This document shows positions 43,685 through 52,423 of a DNA stretch of 64,000 bases, piece after piece. Position numbers and translations under genes: made by a program. The notes beneath the pieces were generated by a model. It was given only the letters and a program-made list of their open reading frames with translations. It had not been told where the DNA came from and did no database searches. Source of the stretch: Brachybacterium sp. UMB0905. Its GTDB lineage: Bacteria > Actinomycetota > Actinomycetes > Actinomycetales > Dermabacteraceae. Within the stretch, counting starts at the first letter, position 1; every line of letters starts with the position of its first letter. The stretch is from assembly GCF_002871795.1 (NCBI RefSeq), contig NZ_PNHL01000008.1:30266-94265 (forward strand), read 5' to 3'.

Positions 43685-43734
43685 GCCGAGTACACCGAAA
43701 CGTGCCAGAAATGCCACGTATCGGTGCACTCGAC
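43685..43734 (+). repeat. dispersed 50-nt inverted-repeat element, copy A
   Basis: The element begins GCCGAGTACACCGA and ends TCGGTGCACTCGAC. Its two 20-nt arms pair at 17 positions around CCAGAAATGC. The reverse complement of 47958-48007 matches it at about 42 of 50 positions, so it is one family present in both orientations. Confidence 0.75.
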
Positions 43735-43881
43735 AGGCAAAATCCGGCGTGGCGCTGGTGGTGCTCCTCGGCACTCGACAGGCAAGCCTCAGCGTGGCGC
43801 GCGTTAGGGGCCGGGCGGGCAAGCCCGGCGTGGCGCCCGTGGCGCGACTCGAGCACTCGGTAGGCAGCCCCGGCGTGGCGC
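43726..43881. repeat. degenerate 30-nt repeat, 4 spaced copies
   Basis: Copies at 43726-43755, 43771-43800, about 43807-43836 and 43853-43881 share the pattern CACTCGACAGGCAA...CGGCGTGGCGC. Spacers are 15, 6 and 16 nt. The first overlaps the right arm of the 50-nt element. It is not a CRISPR array because both units and spacers are irregular. Confidence 0.65.
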
Positions 43882-43918
43882 GGCAGCCCACCGGTCCGGT
43901 CACCAGCACCTACTCGGC

Positions 43919-44212
43919 TCAGGCGGCGTCGGCGACGGGGTGCTTGCGGGGCCGACCACGGCCGCGCTTGACGGCGATGATCTGGCCGGATTCGAAGATG
44001 GCGCCGCCCCACACGCCCCAGGGCTCGGCGCGCTCGAGGGCACCGGCGCGGCACTGCTCCATGAGGGGGCAGCGGGCGCACAGCTCCTTGGCGCGTTCGA
44101 GGTCCGCAGGCCGTTCGGCGAAGAACAGGTCCGCCGCATCGGCGTCGTGGCAGGGCAGGGCGGCCGCACCGGCAGGTGCGGTCAGAGAGAAAGTAGTCAG
44201 AGAAGTAGTCAT
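43919..44212 (-). CDS. whiB7: WhiB7-type redox-sensitive transcription factor
   Basis: A 97-aa WhiB protein with the 4Fe-4S cysteines C21, C45, C48 and C54, the turn GVWGG (66-70) and the C-terminal AT-hook RGRPRK (85-90). Only WhiB7 among WhiB proteins has this hook, which contacts AT-rich DNA upstream of -35 elements while the cluster domain grips sigma-A. WhiB7 switches on intrinsic antibiotic-resistance genes when translation stalls. Upstream lie a 35-aa leader ORF, a set of hairpins and a promoter with an AT-rich stretch, the usual autoregulated attenuation layout. The start at 44212 gives a typical length. Confidence 0.88.
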   Translation of the reverse strand: MTTSLTTFSLTAPAGAAALPCHDADAADLFFAERPADLERAKELCARCPLMEQCRAGALERAEPWGVWGGAIFESGQIIAVKRGRGRPRKHPVADAA

Positions 44213-44246
44213 CGTCTCGCTGCTTCGAGGTCCGTGGGTGGGGACT

Positions 44247-44306
44247 GCCCCGTGGGCGGGGCGGGGGCGCGGCGGCGGTGCCGCGCCGGCAGCGAGGGGA
44301 TCCTCG
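44247..44306 (-). promoter_or_regulatory. hairpin region between leader ORF and whiB7 (attenuator)
   Basis: Three GC-rich hairpins lie between the leader-ORF stop and the whiB7 start: CGAGG/CCTCG at 44293-44306, GGCGCGG/CCGCGCC at 44266-44287, and GCCCC/GGGGC at 44247-44262. They could form terminator and antiterminator states depending on ribosome position. Confidence 0.5.
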
Positions 44307-44414
44307 TCAGCTCAGGCTGGGCACCGCGGGGGCCTTGCCCCGTTCGCGCGGCTGGAGGGAGGGCGCGCCAAGGGGCTGCCCGGTCACTCCGGCGAGATTC
44401 CTGATGTTGATCAT
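44307..44414 (-). CDS. whiB7 leader ORF, 35 aa
   Basis: A 35-codon ORF with its own ribosome-binding site (AAAGGGGGTGG) ends 94 nt before whiB7. It starts MINIRNLAGVTG and ends PAVPSLS. Leader peptides before whiB7 in Streptomyces and mycobacteria act as sensors: ribosome stalling on them prevents early termination and allows whiB7 transcription. The peptide sequence itself is not recognised, and its coding nature is inferred from position and initiation signals. Confidence 0.6.
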   Translation of the reverse strand: MINIRNLAGVTGQPLGAPSLQPRERGKAPAVPSLS

Positions 44415-44484
44415 GTGGGCCACCCCCTTTCTGTGCGCGCTCCCCGGTTCCCCGGGTCACGTCTGCGGACGTTTGACGCCGTTG

Positions 44485-44523
44485 AGCCTACACGCCCTTC
44501 TCCCGGGCGCGAAACTATTTTTT
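44485..44523 (-). promoter_or_regulatory. whiB7 promoter with AT-rich WhiB7-binding stretch
   Basis: On the minus strand, AAAAAATAGT (44523 to 44514) stands directly upstream of TTTCGC (-35 position, 44514-44509), with an 18-nt spacer and TAGGCT (44490-44485) as -10. An AT-rich block next to the -35 in an otherwise GC-rich region is the hallmark of WhiB7-activated promoters, implying autoregulation. Confidence 0.7.
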
Positions 44524-44606
44524 GACCTGCAGTGATGTCGACGTGGGGCAACCGGCCACCAGAGCGCCACCACGCTCACGAGGGCATCCGACGCCGGCCC
44601 CGCGTC

Positions 44607-46730
44607 TCAGCCTCCGCCCAGCAGCTCCAGCAGCTCATCCCCGAACTGCTCCATCTTCGCCGGGCCGATGCCGGGAATCGCGAGCAGCTCCTCACGGCTG
44701 CGGGGAGCACGTTCAGCCGCGGCCTCGAGCGCGGCGTCGGTGAGGATCGCGTAGGCGGGCACGCCCCGGGAGGCGGACTTGCTGCGGCGCCAGCTGCGCA
44801 GCTCACGCAGCAGCTCGGCACCGGCCGTGGGAGCACAGCCTGCGTGGCGTCCGCGGCGCTGATCGGCGGCGCTGACGAGCCCCTGCTCGCACACCCGGCA
44901 GTGGGTGTGCATGGTCGCGCTGCGGCGCCCGGTGCGGCGAGGCGTCGCCGCGCGAGCGGTGCGGGGCGCATCGGGGTGCTCGAGCACTCCCTCGAGGAAG
45001 CGGGAGGCCTTGCGGGAGCCGCGCGCCCCGGGCGTACGGGCCGCTGCCCAGGAGACGGTCAGCAGGTCCTTCGCTCGGGTGAGCGCGACGTAGAACAACC
45101 TCCGCTCCTCCTCGACCTCGGCGGGGGTGGTGGCCATGGAGATCGGCAGCAGCCCGTCGCTCGCCCCGACCACGAACACCACCGGCCATTCGAGGCCCTT
45201 GGCCGCGTGAATGGAGGCGAGCGTGACGCCGTCCACGACGGGGGCGGCCTGCGCCTCGGCACGCTCCTCGAGCTCGCGCACCAGATCGCTCATCGTCGCG
45301 CCGGGCCGGGCGATGATCGTGTCGGCGAGCCCCACCAGCGCGTTCAGCGATTCCCACCGGTCGCGCACCGAGCCGGTGGTCTCGGGCGCGGTCTCGGACC
45401 AGCCCTGCTGCCCCAGCACATCGCGGACGGCGCGAGCGGGGTCCAGCTGTTCCACGCGTGCGGCGGCGCGCAGAGACACCATGGCCCGCCGCACCTCCTG
45501 GCGCTCGAAAAAGCGGTCGCCGCCGCGCACCAGGTAGCCGATGCCGCGGGCAGTCAGCGCCTGCTCGAAGGCCTCGGACTGGCTGTTGGTGCGAAACAGG
45601 ATCGCCATCTCCGCGGCAGGACGGCCCGCGGCGATCAGCTCCCCGATGCGCTCAGCGATTCCGTCGGCCTCCGCGGGGTCATCGGGGAAGGTCTCCACCA
45701 CGGGCGGCTCCCCCGCCGCACGCTGGGAGGTGAGGGTCAGGCGAGTTTCGCGAGTGCGGCCCTGAGCGCCGTCGAGCACCGCATTGGCCATCCGCACGAT
45801 CTGCGGGGTGGAGCGATAGTTGCGCTCGAGCCGGATGGTGTGCGCGCGGGGGAACTCCTTGCGGAAATCCAGCAGGTAGGAGGCGCGGGCCCCGGCGAAG
45901 GTGTAGATGGTCTGGGCAGCATCCCCCACCACGCACAGGTCATCGCTCGTCCCCAGCCACAGCCGCAGCAGGGCGTGCTGCAACGTGGAGACGTCCTGGT
46001 ACTCGTCGACGACGAAGTGCTTGTACTGGCCGCGGATCTCGCGGGCCACGTCGGCGCGTTCGGTGAGGAACCCGACCATGTGCAACAGCACGTCCTCGAA
46101 GTCGATGACGTCGTTCTCCTTCTTCACCTCCTCGTACTGGGTGAGGATGCGGGAGATGGTGCGAGCATCGAAGCCGTCCACGCCGGGCCGACGGGTCTGT
46201 TCGGCGATCTCGGGGTAGGACTCGGGGGTGAGCATGGACACGCGTGACCATTCCACTTCGGCGACGATGTCCCGCAGGGCTGCGCGGTCCACGTCCAGGT
46301 GCAGGCGTCGGCAGGCCGCTCCGACGCCCGCGACCTTGCTGGGCATGATCTCGGGCATCCGTCCGCCGACCACGCGGGGCCAGAAGTGTCGCAGCTGCCG
46401 CAGGGCGGCGGCGTGGAAGGTGCGGGCCTGCACGGCGGGCACTCCGAGGTCGCGCAGGCGCGAGCGCATCTCCGCGGCGGCCTTGGCGGTGAACGTGACA
46501 GCGAGGACGTGGCGGGGGTTCAGCTGTCCGGTCGTCACTCCGTAGGCGATGCGGTGGGTGATGGCGCGGGTTTTGCCGGTGCCGGCGCCGGCGAGCACGC
46601 ACAGCGGCTGCCCGAAGCTCGCGGCAACCTCGCGCTGCTCCGGGTCCAGGGCCTCCAGCAGTGCCTCGGGGCTCGCAGGCGGCGCCTCCGGACGTGCGGC
46701 GGCGGTGTCAGCAGCGGGGGTGTCAGTCAT
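44607..46730 (-). CDS. uvrD2: ATP-dependent DNA helicase UvrD2
   Basis: A 707-aa superfamily 1A helicase. Motif I is AGAGTGKTRAITHR, motif II FVVDEYQDVS, motif III GDAAQTIYTF and motif IV LERNYRST, and motif VI lies around LFYVALTRAKD. The C-terminus carries an HRDC domain (about 640-700) joined by a Cys-containing linker. Mycobacterial UvrD2 has a tetracysteine in this linker; here CRVC and a later Cys remain, but a fourth is not evident. It unwinds DNA during replication-linked repair. The ATG at 46730 is used; a GTG lies one codon earlier. Confidence 0.93.
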   Translation of the reverse strand: MTDTPAADTAAARPEAPPASPEALLEALDPEQREVAASFGQPLCVLAGAGTGKTRAITHRIAYGVTTGQLNPRHVLAVTFTAKAAAEMRSRLRDLGVPAVQARTFHAAALRQLRHFWPRVVGGRMPEIMPSKVAGVGAACRRLHLDVDRAALRDIVAEVEWSRVSMLTPESYPEIAEQTRRPGVDGFDARTISRILTQYEEVKKENDVIDFEDVLLHMVGFLTERADVAREIRGQYKHFVVDEYQDVSTLQHALLRLWLGTSDDLCVVGDAAQTIYTFAGARASYLLDFRKEFPRAHTIRLERNYRSTPQIVRMANAVLDGAQGRTRETRLTLTSQRAAGEPPVVETFPDDPAEADGIAERIGELIAAGRPAAEMAILFRTNSQSEAFEQALTARGIGYLVRGGDRFFERQEVRRAMVSLRAAARVEQLDPARAVRDVLGQQGWSETAPETTGSVRDRWESLNALVGLADTIIARPGATMSDLVRELEERAEAQAAPVVDGVTLASIHAAKGLEWPVVFVVGASDGLLPISMATTPAEVEEERRLFYVALTRAKDLLTVSWAAARTPGARGSRKASRFLEGVLEHPDAPRTARAATPRRTGRRSATMHTHCRVCEQGLVSAADQRRGRHAGCAPTAGAELLRELRSWRRSKSASRGVPAYAILTDAALEAAAERAPRSREELLAIPGIGPAKMEQFGDELLELLGGG

Positions 46731-46810
46731 CACCGATCATCCTGCCAGGCGGGGCTGACACTCCGCCGGGCCACCCCGGGCATTGTGGATGAACCGCCGA
46801 TGGGGAGGAC

Positions 46811-46883
46811 GTTGCGTCGCGTGCCATTGCGTCGCGTGCGATCGAGCCGTGCCATCGCGCCACGTACCGTCGCGCCGCGTGCC
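46811..46883. repeat. about 15-bp tandem repeat, 5 copies
   Basis: GTTGCGTCGCGTGCC (46811), ATTGCGTCGCGTGCG (46826), ATCGAGCCGTGCC (46841), ATCGCGCCACGTACC (46854) and GTCGCGCCGCGTGCC (46869) form an array between uvrD2 and nudC. Confidence 0.75.
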
Positions 46884-46930
46884 ATCCAGTCACCGGACCC
46901 GCTGTGCTCGCGTCCCCGCCCCAACCTCGC

Positions 46931-47848
46931 TCACGCGTCGGCGGAGCGGCCATACCAGTCGTCGATCAGCGCCCGGCCCATCGAGGCCGGGCCCGGCAGC
47001 TCGATGGTCCCGGCGGCGAGCTCCTCCGCGAGCTCCTCGCGTGTGTACCAGTGGGCTTCGGCGATCTCGTCCTCCTGCAACGTCAGCTCCCCGCCCTCCG
47101 GGGCCCAGGCACGGTAGCCGAGCATGAGGGAGCGCGGGAAAGGCCACGGCTGGCTGCCCACGTACTGAACCTCCGTGACCCGCACCCCGACCTCTTCGGC
47201 GACCTCGCGCTCGACGGCGTTCTCGAGGCTCTCCCCCGGTTCCACGAATCCGGCGAGCACCGAATGGAAGGCCCCGCGGAAGTGGGCGTTTCGGGCCAGC
47301 AGCAGGCGATCCTGCCCGTCGCGCACGGCCATGATCACGGCCGGGTCGGTGCGGGGGAACTGCTCGGTGCCATCCTCGCGGCAGCGCAGCACCCAACCGG
47401 CCTGCTCGGGTTCGAGCGCCCCGCCGCACAGGGGGCAGCAACGCATGGAGCGGTGCCAGGCGCCCATCGCGGTCGCGGCGGCGGCGAGATCCGCATCGTC
47501 CTCGGCCAGGTGTTCGGCCACGCGCCGCAGGTCGCGCAGGTCGCGCCCCGGGTCATCGAGCTCGGCCGACGGGGCGGGCAGCTCGACGGCGAGGATCCGC
47601 AGCCCGTCACGGCGGCCCAGCAGCACGAGGGGCTGCATCGTGCCCTCGCGCGGGTCCTCGCTCTCGAGCTCCACCCGCAGCGTCCCCTGCTCGTCCTCCC
47701 GCACCGCGACCGCACCGGCCCGGGTGACGAGGTAGCGGGCATCCTCACCAGGGTCGAGGATCCCCACCTTCCCGCGCTCGAGGGCGTCGCGGTCGGAGGT
47801 GTGCGGGGTCAGTGGTGTGCGCAGGTGGGTGCCGCGAAGAATGGCCAT
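46931..47848 (-). CDS. nudC: NAD(+) diphosphatase / RNA deNADding Nudix enzyme
   Basis: A 305-aa NudC. The zinc-ribbon portion (CCPLCGGALEP..WVLRC) precedes the Nudix box GFVEPGESLENAVEREVAEEVG, after which comes the diagnostic SQPWPFPRSLM that separates NudC from other Nudix enzymes. It splits NADH/NAD to NMN and AMP and can remove NAD caps from RNA. TAGGCT on this strand (47860 to 47855) is 6 nt before the ATG, giving a leaderless transcript. It sits divergent from a phosphotransferase gene. Confidence 0.93.
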   Translation of the reverse strand: MAILRGTHLRTPLTPHTSDRDALERGKVGILDPGEDARYLVTRAGAVAVREDEQGTLRVELESEDPREGTMQPLVLLGRRDGLRILAVELPAPSAELDDPGRDLRDLRRVAEHLAEDDADLAAAATAMGAWHRSMRCCPLCGGALEPEQAGWVLRCREDGTEQFPRTDPAVIMAVRDGQDRLLLARNAHFRGAFHSVLAGFVEPGESLENAVEREVAEEVGVRVTEVQYVGSQPWPFPRSLMLGYRAWAPEGGELTLQEDEIAEAHWYTREELAEELAAGTIELPGPASMGRALIDDWYGRSADA

Positions 47849-47957
47849 GCTGCGAGCCTAGCCACCGCTCGCGTCCGGCCTCAGCGCCCAACCTCTGCGC
47901 TCGCTCCGCCTGCCTCCTGCCCGCGGCGTCCGGTGCCGCGACACGCAGGCCCGCGCC

Positions 47958-48007
47958 GCCGAGTGCACCGATCTGTGCCGTTTCTGCCACGAATCGGTGT
48001 ACTCGGC
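47958..48007 (-). repeat. dispersed 50-nt inverted-repeat element, copy B
   Basis: This element begins GCCGAGTGCACCGA and ends TCGGTGTACTCGGC, and it folds into a hairpin around GTTTCTGC. Read on the minus strand it matches copy A (43685-43734) at about 42 of 50 positions. It lies in the 268-nt divergent gap between nudC and the phosphotransferase gene, where no other structure was seen. Confidence 0.75.
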
Positions 48008-48116
48008 GGAGTAGTACGGCGGGTCGCCAGGGCAGCGCGGCGCGGCTCTCCTCACGCCCGCGGACTCCCCCGTGCCCTTCCCGAAGCGGGGCCGGTGTGC
48101 CGGGTACGGTGGATCC

Positions 48117-49100
48117 GTGCATCGCAACTCCTACTCCTTGGCCGCTCTCGCTGCGGCGGCGGTCCCCGGCCTGGTGCCGGTGCGGACCACGCCCGTTCCC
48201 GTCCCTGTGGAGGACCTCGATGTGGCCGGGGTGGTGAGCGAGGATGGCCGACGGGTGATGGTCTTCTCGCCGTCCACGACGGCGGCCGGGGTGCGGCTGG
48301 AGCGGGATCTGAAGGTGGCCGATGCGCTCTCCGGCACGCCGCTGCGCGCGGTGATCCCGCCGGTGCTGGGTTTCGTGAAGCTCGCCGAGGGTGGGCGCTG
48401 CGCGGTGACCGAGTCGCCCGTCGGCGCCCCGCTGATGCTGGATGACCTTCAGCGCTCTTCGGATCTGGCGCGGTCGCTCGGGCAGGTGCTCGCGCGCATC
48501 CACGCGGTGCCGCGCTATGCGGCGGAGGCAGCCGGAGTGGAGTCCTTCACCGCGGAGGTGCTGCATGATCAGCAGTCCCAGCGGGTGCGCCAGGTCCGGG
48601 AGGGCGGGTATCTGCCGGCGGCGGTGGCGCAGCGCTGGGAGGCTCTGCTGGAGGATGCGGAGCTGTGGGATTTCACTCCGCAGTTCGTCCACGGCGACCT
48701 CTCGGAGGAGTCGCTGTTCTCCAGTGGGCATCGGATCAGCGCGGTGCGGGACTGGTCCTCTGCGCAGGTGGCGGATCCGGCGAGCGATCTGGCGTGGCTG
48801 GTGAGCACCCTGGAGCCGGAGCGGTTCGATGAGCTGCATGCCGCCTACCGCGAGGAGCTGCCGATCGAGCCGCATCCGCGGCTGATGGAGCGCGCGCAGG
48901 CGCTGGGCGAGTTCGCGGTGGCCGAGTGGCTGCTGCATGGTCTGCAGGTCGAGGACGAGGACATCGTCGCCGATGCGCAGGGCATGATCGCGGATCTGGA
49001 TGCGGATCTGGCGCAGCTGGGCCGGGAAGAGGCCGAGCGCACCTACGCCGAGCTCAGCTCCCGCGACGGCGCCGACGACGGCCCCACCCAGGACGACTGA
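48117..49100 (+). CDS. phosphotransferase family protein (APH-like)
   Basis: A 327-aa protein with the aminoglycoside/macrolide phosphotransferase-type kinase fold. The catalytic loop FVHGDLSEESLFSS (about 198-211) and the downstream metal-site region ISAVRDWSSAQVADPASDLAWL are clear; the second Asp of the DFG-like site is inside RDWS. The N-lobe Lys is not obvious. This gene commonly sits beside nudC and UvrD-like helicases in actinobacteria, and its substrate is unknown. The start is GTG at 48117 because TACGGT (48105-48110) lies exactly 6 nt upstream. A drug-resistance role cannot be assumed. Confidence 0.82.
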   Translation: MHRNSYSLAALAAAAVPGLVPVRTTPVPVPVEDLDVAGVVSEDGRRVMVFSPSTTAAGVRLERDLKVADALSGTPLRAVIPPVLGFVKLAEGGRCAVTESPVGAPLMLDDLQRSSDLARSLGQVLARIHAVPRYAAEAAGVESFTAEVLHDQQSQRVRQVREGGYLPAAVAQRWEALLEDAELWDFTPQFVHGDLSEESLFSSGHRISAVRDWSSAQVADPASDLAWLVSTLEPERFDELHAAYREELPIEPHPRLMERAQALGEFAVAEWLLHGLQVEDEDIVADAQGMIADLDADLAQLGREEAERTYAELSSRDGADDGPTQDD

Positions 49101-49150
49101 GCCGGCCCCGCACGACGCCTGAGCCGCCGCCACCCAGACCGATCGCGCTC

Positions 49151-52100
49151 TCAGCCGCCAGCGACCTGCCCGGTGAGCATCTGCTCGATCCGTTGCCGGG
49201 AGGGGTGGCGGCGCACTTCATGGGTGTGCTGATCAGGCACGAAGAAGAACGCGGTGCGGATTCTCGACAGCGGCAGTCCGGTCGCCTCATGCCAGGCCAG
49301 GCGGTAGATCGACAGCTGCAGCGAGCGCTCGCGCAGGCTGCGGGCATCGGGGGTGCGGCCGGTCTTCCAGTCCACGATGATCACGCCCTCGCTGCCGTCG
49401 CTCCCCTCGGGGTCGGCGAAGACGGCGTCGATGATGCCGCGCACCGTCACGTCCCCGAGCCGGGTGTGGACAGGATGCTCCACCACCAGGGGGGTCCGCG
49501 CCGCCCAGGGCGAGGCCTGAAACGTCTCGCGAAGGCTCGCCGCATCGAGGGCACTCTGCTCATCCTCGATATCGGTGAGCTCGGCGAGGTCCTCGAGGTC
49601 CAGCAGCGCGGAGCCGGTGAAACGGTCCTCGAGCCAGGCGTGGAAGGCGGTGCCGCGAGCGGCCGCGGCGGAGGGGCGGCGCGGCACGGGCCGCAGCAGA
49701 TCCAGGGCGGCGCCCGCGGGGTCCTGGGCCTGGCGCACCACCTGTGAGGCGGATAGTCGCGGCGGGGAGTGCACGGCCGGGGGTGCGGCCTGCTGGGCGA
49801 GGTCCGCGATGGCGCGGCGCACCAGCTCAGCCAGCTGCTCATCCTGCGGCTCCTCTCCGCTGCTGTGCGCGGTCTCGAGCAGCTGGGCGGCGCGGGCGCG
49901 GGCCTGCTCGGCCGGGCCCGGGGCGGGTGGGAATGTCGCGGTGGGGCGCTCGGCCTCGAGGGGATTGTCCGCCGGGACGTCGGCGACGGTGCGGAACGCC
50001 TCGGGCACGAGGTCACCGAGCTCGGCGAGGTATCGCGAACGCGGGCGGGGCCTGGTGAGTCCCTGCCGCCAGGCGGCGGAGGTCAGCAGCAGGCGGCGGC
50101 GGGCCCGGGTGACGGCCACGTACATGAGCCGACGGTCCTCCCGTAGCGATTCCTCTCCCTCGGCCAGGCGGTACTGCTCGAGCAGCGCCTCGGCATCAAC
50201 CTGCGTATCGGCGGCGTCCCAGGCGAGCTCCGGCAGGGTTTCGGCATCGCCGCGCAGGGCGGTGGGGACGCTCGCGGTCCGCAGCGGACCCAGCCACCCG
50301 TCGGCCGGGATCCGCACCCGGCCGTGCTCATCGGTCTTCGCGCGCCGCAGGTCATAGGAGGGGACGGTGCCTTCGGTGAGTCCCGCGACCGCGACGAGAT
50401 CCCATTCCAGACCCTTGGCGGAGTGCATGGTCACGATGGTCACGGCCGATGGGTCGGTGCTCTCCTCTCCGGCGGCGGCGACCGCGAGACCCGCCTCCTC
50501 GTCTTCGCTGATCTCGAGCAGGTCGAGGTAGGCACCGAGGTCACCGCGGCGGGCCGTCGCCTCGAATCCGGCGGCATGCTCGCGCAGCGCCTCGAGGTCG
50601 GCGAGAGCCCGGGAGCTGCCGTCACGCTCAAGCAGGGTGAGGTCGAGATCGAGGGCGCGCACCGCGGCGGTGAGGAGGTCCGGCAGCGGCAGGGGCAACA
50701 GGCGGCGCATCCGGCGCAGGAGGTCCTGAAGCTGCAGCAGACGCTCACGGCCGGTGGCACTGAGGGCACGCCCGGCGGGGTCGGTCCATTCGCGCGGCGG
50801 CAGGTCGTCCACGGCATCCAGCAGGGTGACGTCCTCGGCGTCGTCGTGGGCGGTGGGGTCGCGGTCGCTGCGGCGTCGCGACGCCAGATGCGATTGCCAG
50901 CGACCCAAGACGGCGAGGTCGCGCACGCCCAGGCGGAAGCGGGGGCCGGTGAGCAGGCGCATGAGGGCATCGCCGCGGGCGGGGTCGTGGGCGGCGGTGA
51001 GCAGGGCCCGCACATCGGCGACTTCGGGGCGGTGCAGCAGCCCGCCGAGTCCCACCACATGCACCGCCAGTCCCCGGGAGGTGAGGCCGTCGACGAGCGG
51101 GGGGATCTGGCGGCGGGCCCGGACGAGGACCGCGGCGGTGGAGGGCTGGGCGGGGTCGGGGTCTTCGGCGCGGCGCGCCAGCACCCAGTCGGCAATCGCG
51201 TGCGCCTCGGCGATCTCATCGGCCGTCTCGATGATCTCGCAGGCCCCCTCCCCTGCACCGGGCCGCGGCTGCAGCTCGGGAATGGTTACGCCGCCGCCGG
51301 CGCTGCGCAGTGGGCCGGCGAGGCGGTTCGCGACGGCGAGGACCGCCTGGTCGTTGCGCCAGGAGGTGGACAGGCTGCGCTGCAGCACGGGCTGCTCAGG
51401 GCTCGCGAAGGCGGTTGCGAAGGAGGCGAGGGAGGCGGCGGAGGCGCCGCGCCAGCCGTAGATCGCCTGCTGCGGATCTCCGACGGCGCAGGCGGCATGG
51501 CCGGGGCCGAAGAGGTCGGCGAGCATGCGCAGCTGCGCGATCGAGGTGTCCTGGAACTCATCGAGCAGCACCACGCGGTGCAGGCGGCGGGCGGTCTGGG
51601 CGGCTGCGGGGACCTCCCGGGCGACGCGCGCGGCGAGCGCCACCTGGTCGGCGAAATCGAGGGCGCTCGTGGTGGTGCGCACGTCGGCGACGCGCTCCAG
51701 CAGGGGGATGAGATCCAGCCGCCCTTCGAGGGCGCGCAGCGCGGAGGCGACGGTCCGCGGGGTGGTGCGGCGCCGCCCTTCGGCCTGCAGGGGGATGGAG
51801 CTGAGGTGGTGGTGGATCTGCTGCAGGTGCTCGCGCAGCTGGGCAGGAGTGACGAGGTGGTCGGCGAGGGAGGAGGTGAGCGAGATGAGGGCCGCGGTGA
51901 GAGTGGCCGGGGAGGCGTCCAGTTCGAGGGAGTCATCCCAGCTTTCGACGATGCTGTGGGCCAGCTGCCAGGAGGCGGAGGTGGACATCATGGTCAGCTC
52001 GGGGTCGATGCCGACGGCGAGGGCGTGCTCACGCACCAGGTCCAGGGCGAAGCCGTTGTAGGTGTGGACCACGGGGCGCTGGCCGATGAGGTCATCGCTG

Positions 52101-52423
52101 CCGCGTTCGAGCCCGGGCGGCAGCGTGAGCCCTTCTGCCTGCATCGCCTGGGTGAGGGTGGCAAGGCGCCGGGAGATCCGTTCGGCGAGCTCGTGGGCGG
52201 CTTTGCGGGTGAAGGTCAGGCCCAGCACCTGGCGGGGTTCGACGATGCCGTTGGCGATCATCCACACCACGCGGGAGGCCATGGTCTCGGTTTTGCCGGA
52301 GCCGGCTCCGGCGACCACGAGCATCGGGGCGAGCGGCGCTTCGATGACGGCGGTCTGCTCTGCGGTGGGCGGGGGCATCTCGAGCAGGGCGGCGAGCTGT
52401 GCAGCGCTGTGGCGGGGGGTCAT
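49151..52423 (-). CDS. adnB: AdnB: helicase-nuclease subunit of the AdnAB end-resection motor
   Basis: A 1090-aa UvrD-like helicase with a C-terminal PD-(D/E)XK nuclease. Motif I is VVAGAGSGKTETM (about 36-48), motif II VLLDEFQDTS and motif VI MYVAVTRARRRL; the nuclease core is VIIVDWKTGR near 1015. AdnAB resects double-strand breaks with 3' to 5' motor activity and a nuclease in each subunit. All ATPase motifs appear intact, in contrast to AdnA. Its ATG overlaps the adnA stop by 4 nt, so the subunits are made together. Confidence 0.93.
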   Translation of the reverse strand: MTPRHSAAQLAALLEMPPPTAEQTAVIEAPLAPMLVVAGAGSGKTETMASRVVWMIANGIVEPRQVLGLTFTRKAAHELAERISRRLATLTQAMQAEGLTLPPGLERGSDDLIGQRPVVHTYNGFALDLVREHALAVGIDPELTMMSTSASWQLAHSIVESWDDSLELDASPATLTAALISLTSSLADHLVTPAQLREHLQQIHHHLSSIPLQAEGRRRTTPRTVASALRALEGRLDLIPLLERVADVRTTTSALDFADQVALAARVAREVPAAAQTARRLHRVVLLDEFQDTSIAQLRMLADLFGPGHAACAVGDPQQAIYGWRGASAASLASFATAFASPEQPVLQRSLSTSWRNDQAVLAVANRLAGPLRSAGGGVTIPELQPRPGAGEGACEIIETADEIAEAHAIADWVLARRAEDPDPAQPSTAAVLVRARRQIPPLVDGLTSRGLAVHVVGLGGLLHRPEVADVRALLTAAHDPARGDALMRLLTGPRFRLGVRDLAVLGRWQSHLASRRRSDRDPTAHDDAEDVTLLDAVDDLPPREWTDPAGRALSATGRERLLQLQDLLRRMRRLLPLPLPDLLTAAVRALDLDLTLLERDGSSRALADLEALREHAAGFEATARRGDLGAYLDLLEISEDEEAGLAVAAAGEESTDPSAVTIVTMHSAKGLEWDLVAVAGLTEGTVPSYDLRRAKTDEHGRVRIPADGWLGPLRTASVPTALRGDAETLPELAWDAADTQVDAEALLEQYRLAEGEESLREDRRLMYVAVTRARRRLLLTSAAWRQGLTRPRPRSRYLAELGDLVPEAFRTVADVPADNPLEAERPTATFPPAPGPAEQARARAAQLLETAHSSGEEPQDEQLAELVRRAIADLAQQAAPPAVHSPPRLSASQVVRQAQDPAGAALDLLRPVPRRPSAAAARGTAFHAWLEDRFTGSALLDLEDLAELTDIEDEQSALDAASLRETFQASPWAARTPLVVEHPVHTRLGDVTVRGIIDAVFADPEGSDGSEGVIIVDWKTGRTPDARSLRERSLQLSIYRLAWHEATGLPLSRIRTAFFFVPDQHTHEVRRHPSRQRIEQMLTGQVAGG

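Noticed and set aside
43726..43881. Four similar units suggesting a CRISPR array
   Set aside because: Units differ by many bases, spacers are only 6-16 nt and irregular, and no cas gene is near.
48117..49100. Calling the APH-like protein an antibiotic-resistance enzyme
   Set aside because: It is a conserved neighbour of nudC and the helicase genes in actinobacteria, and nothing in the sequence indicates a drug substrate.
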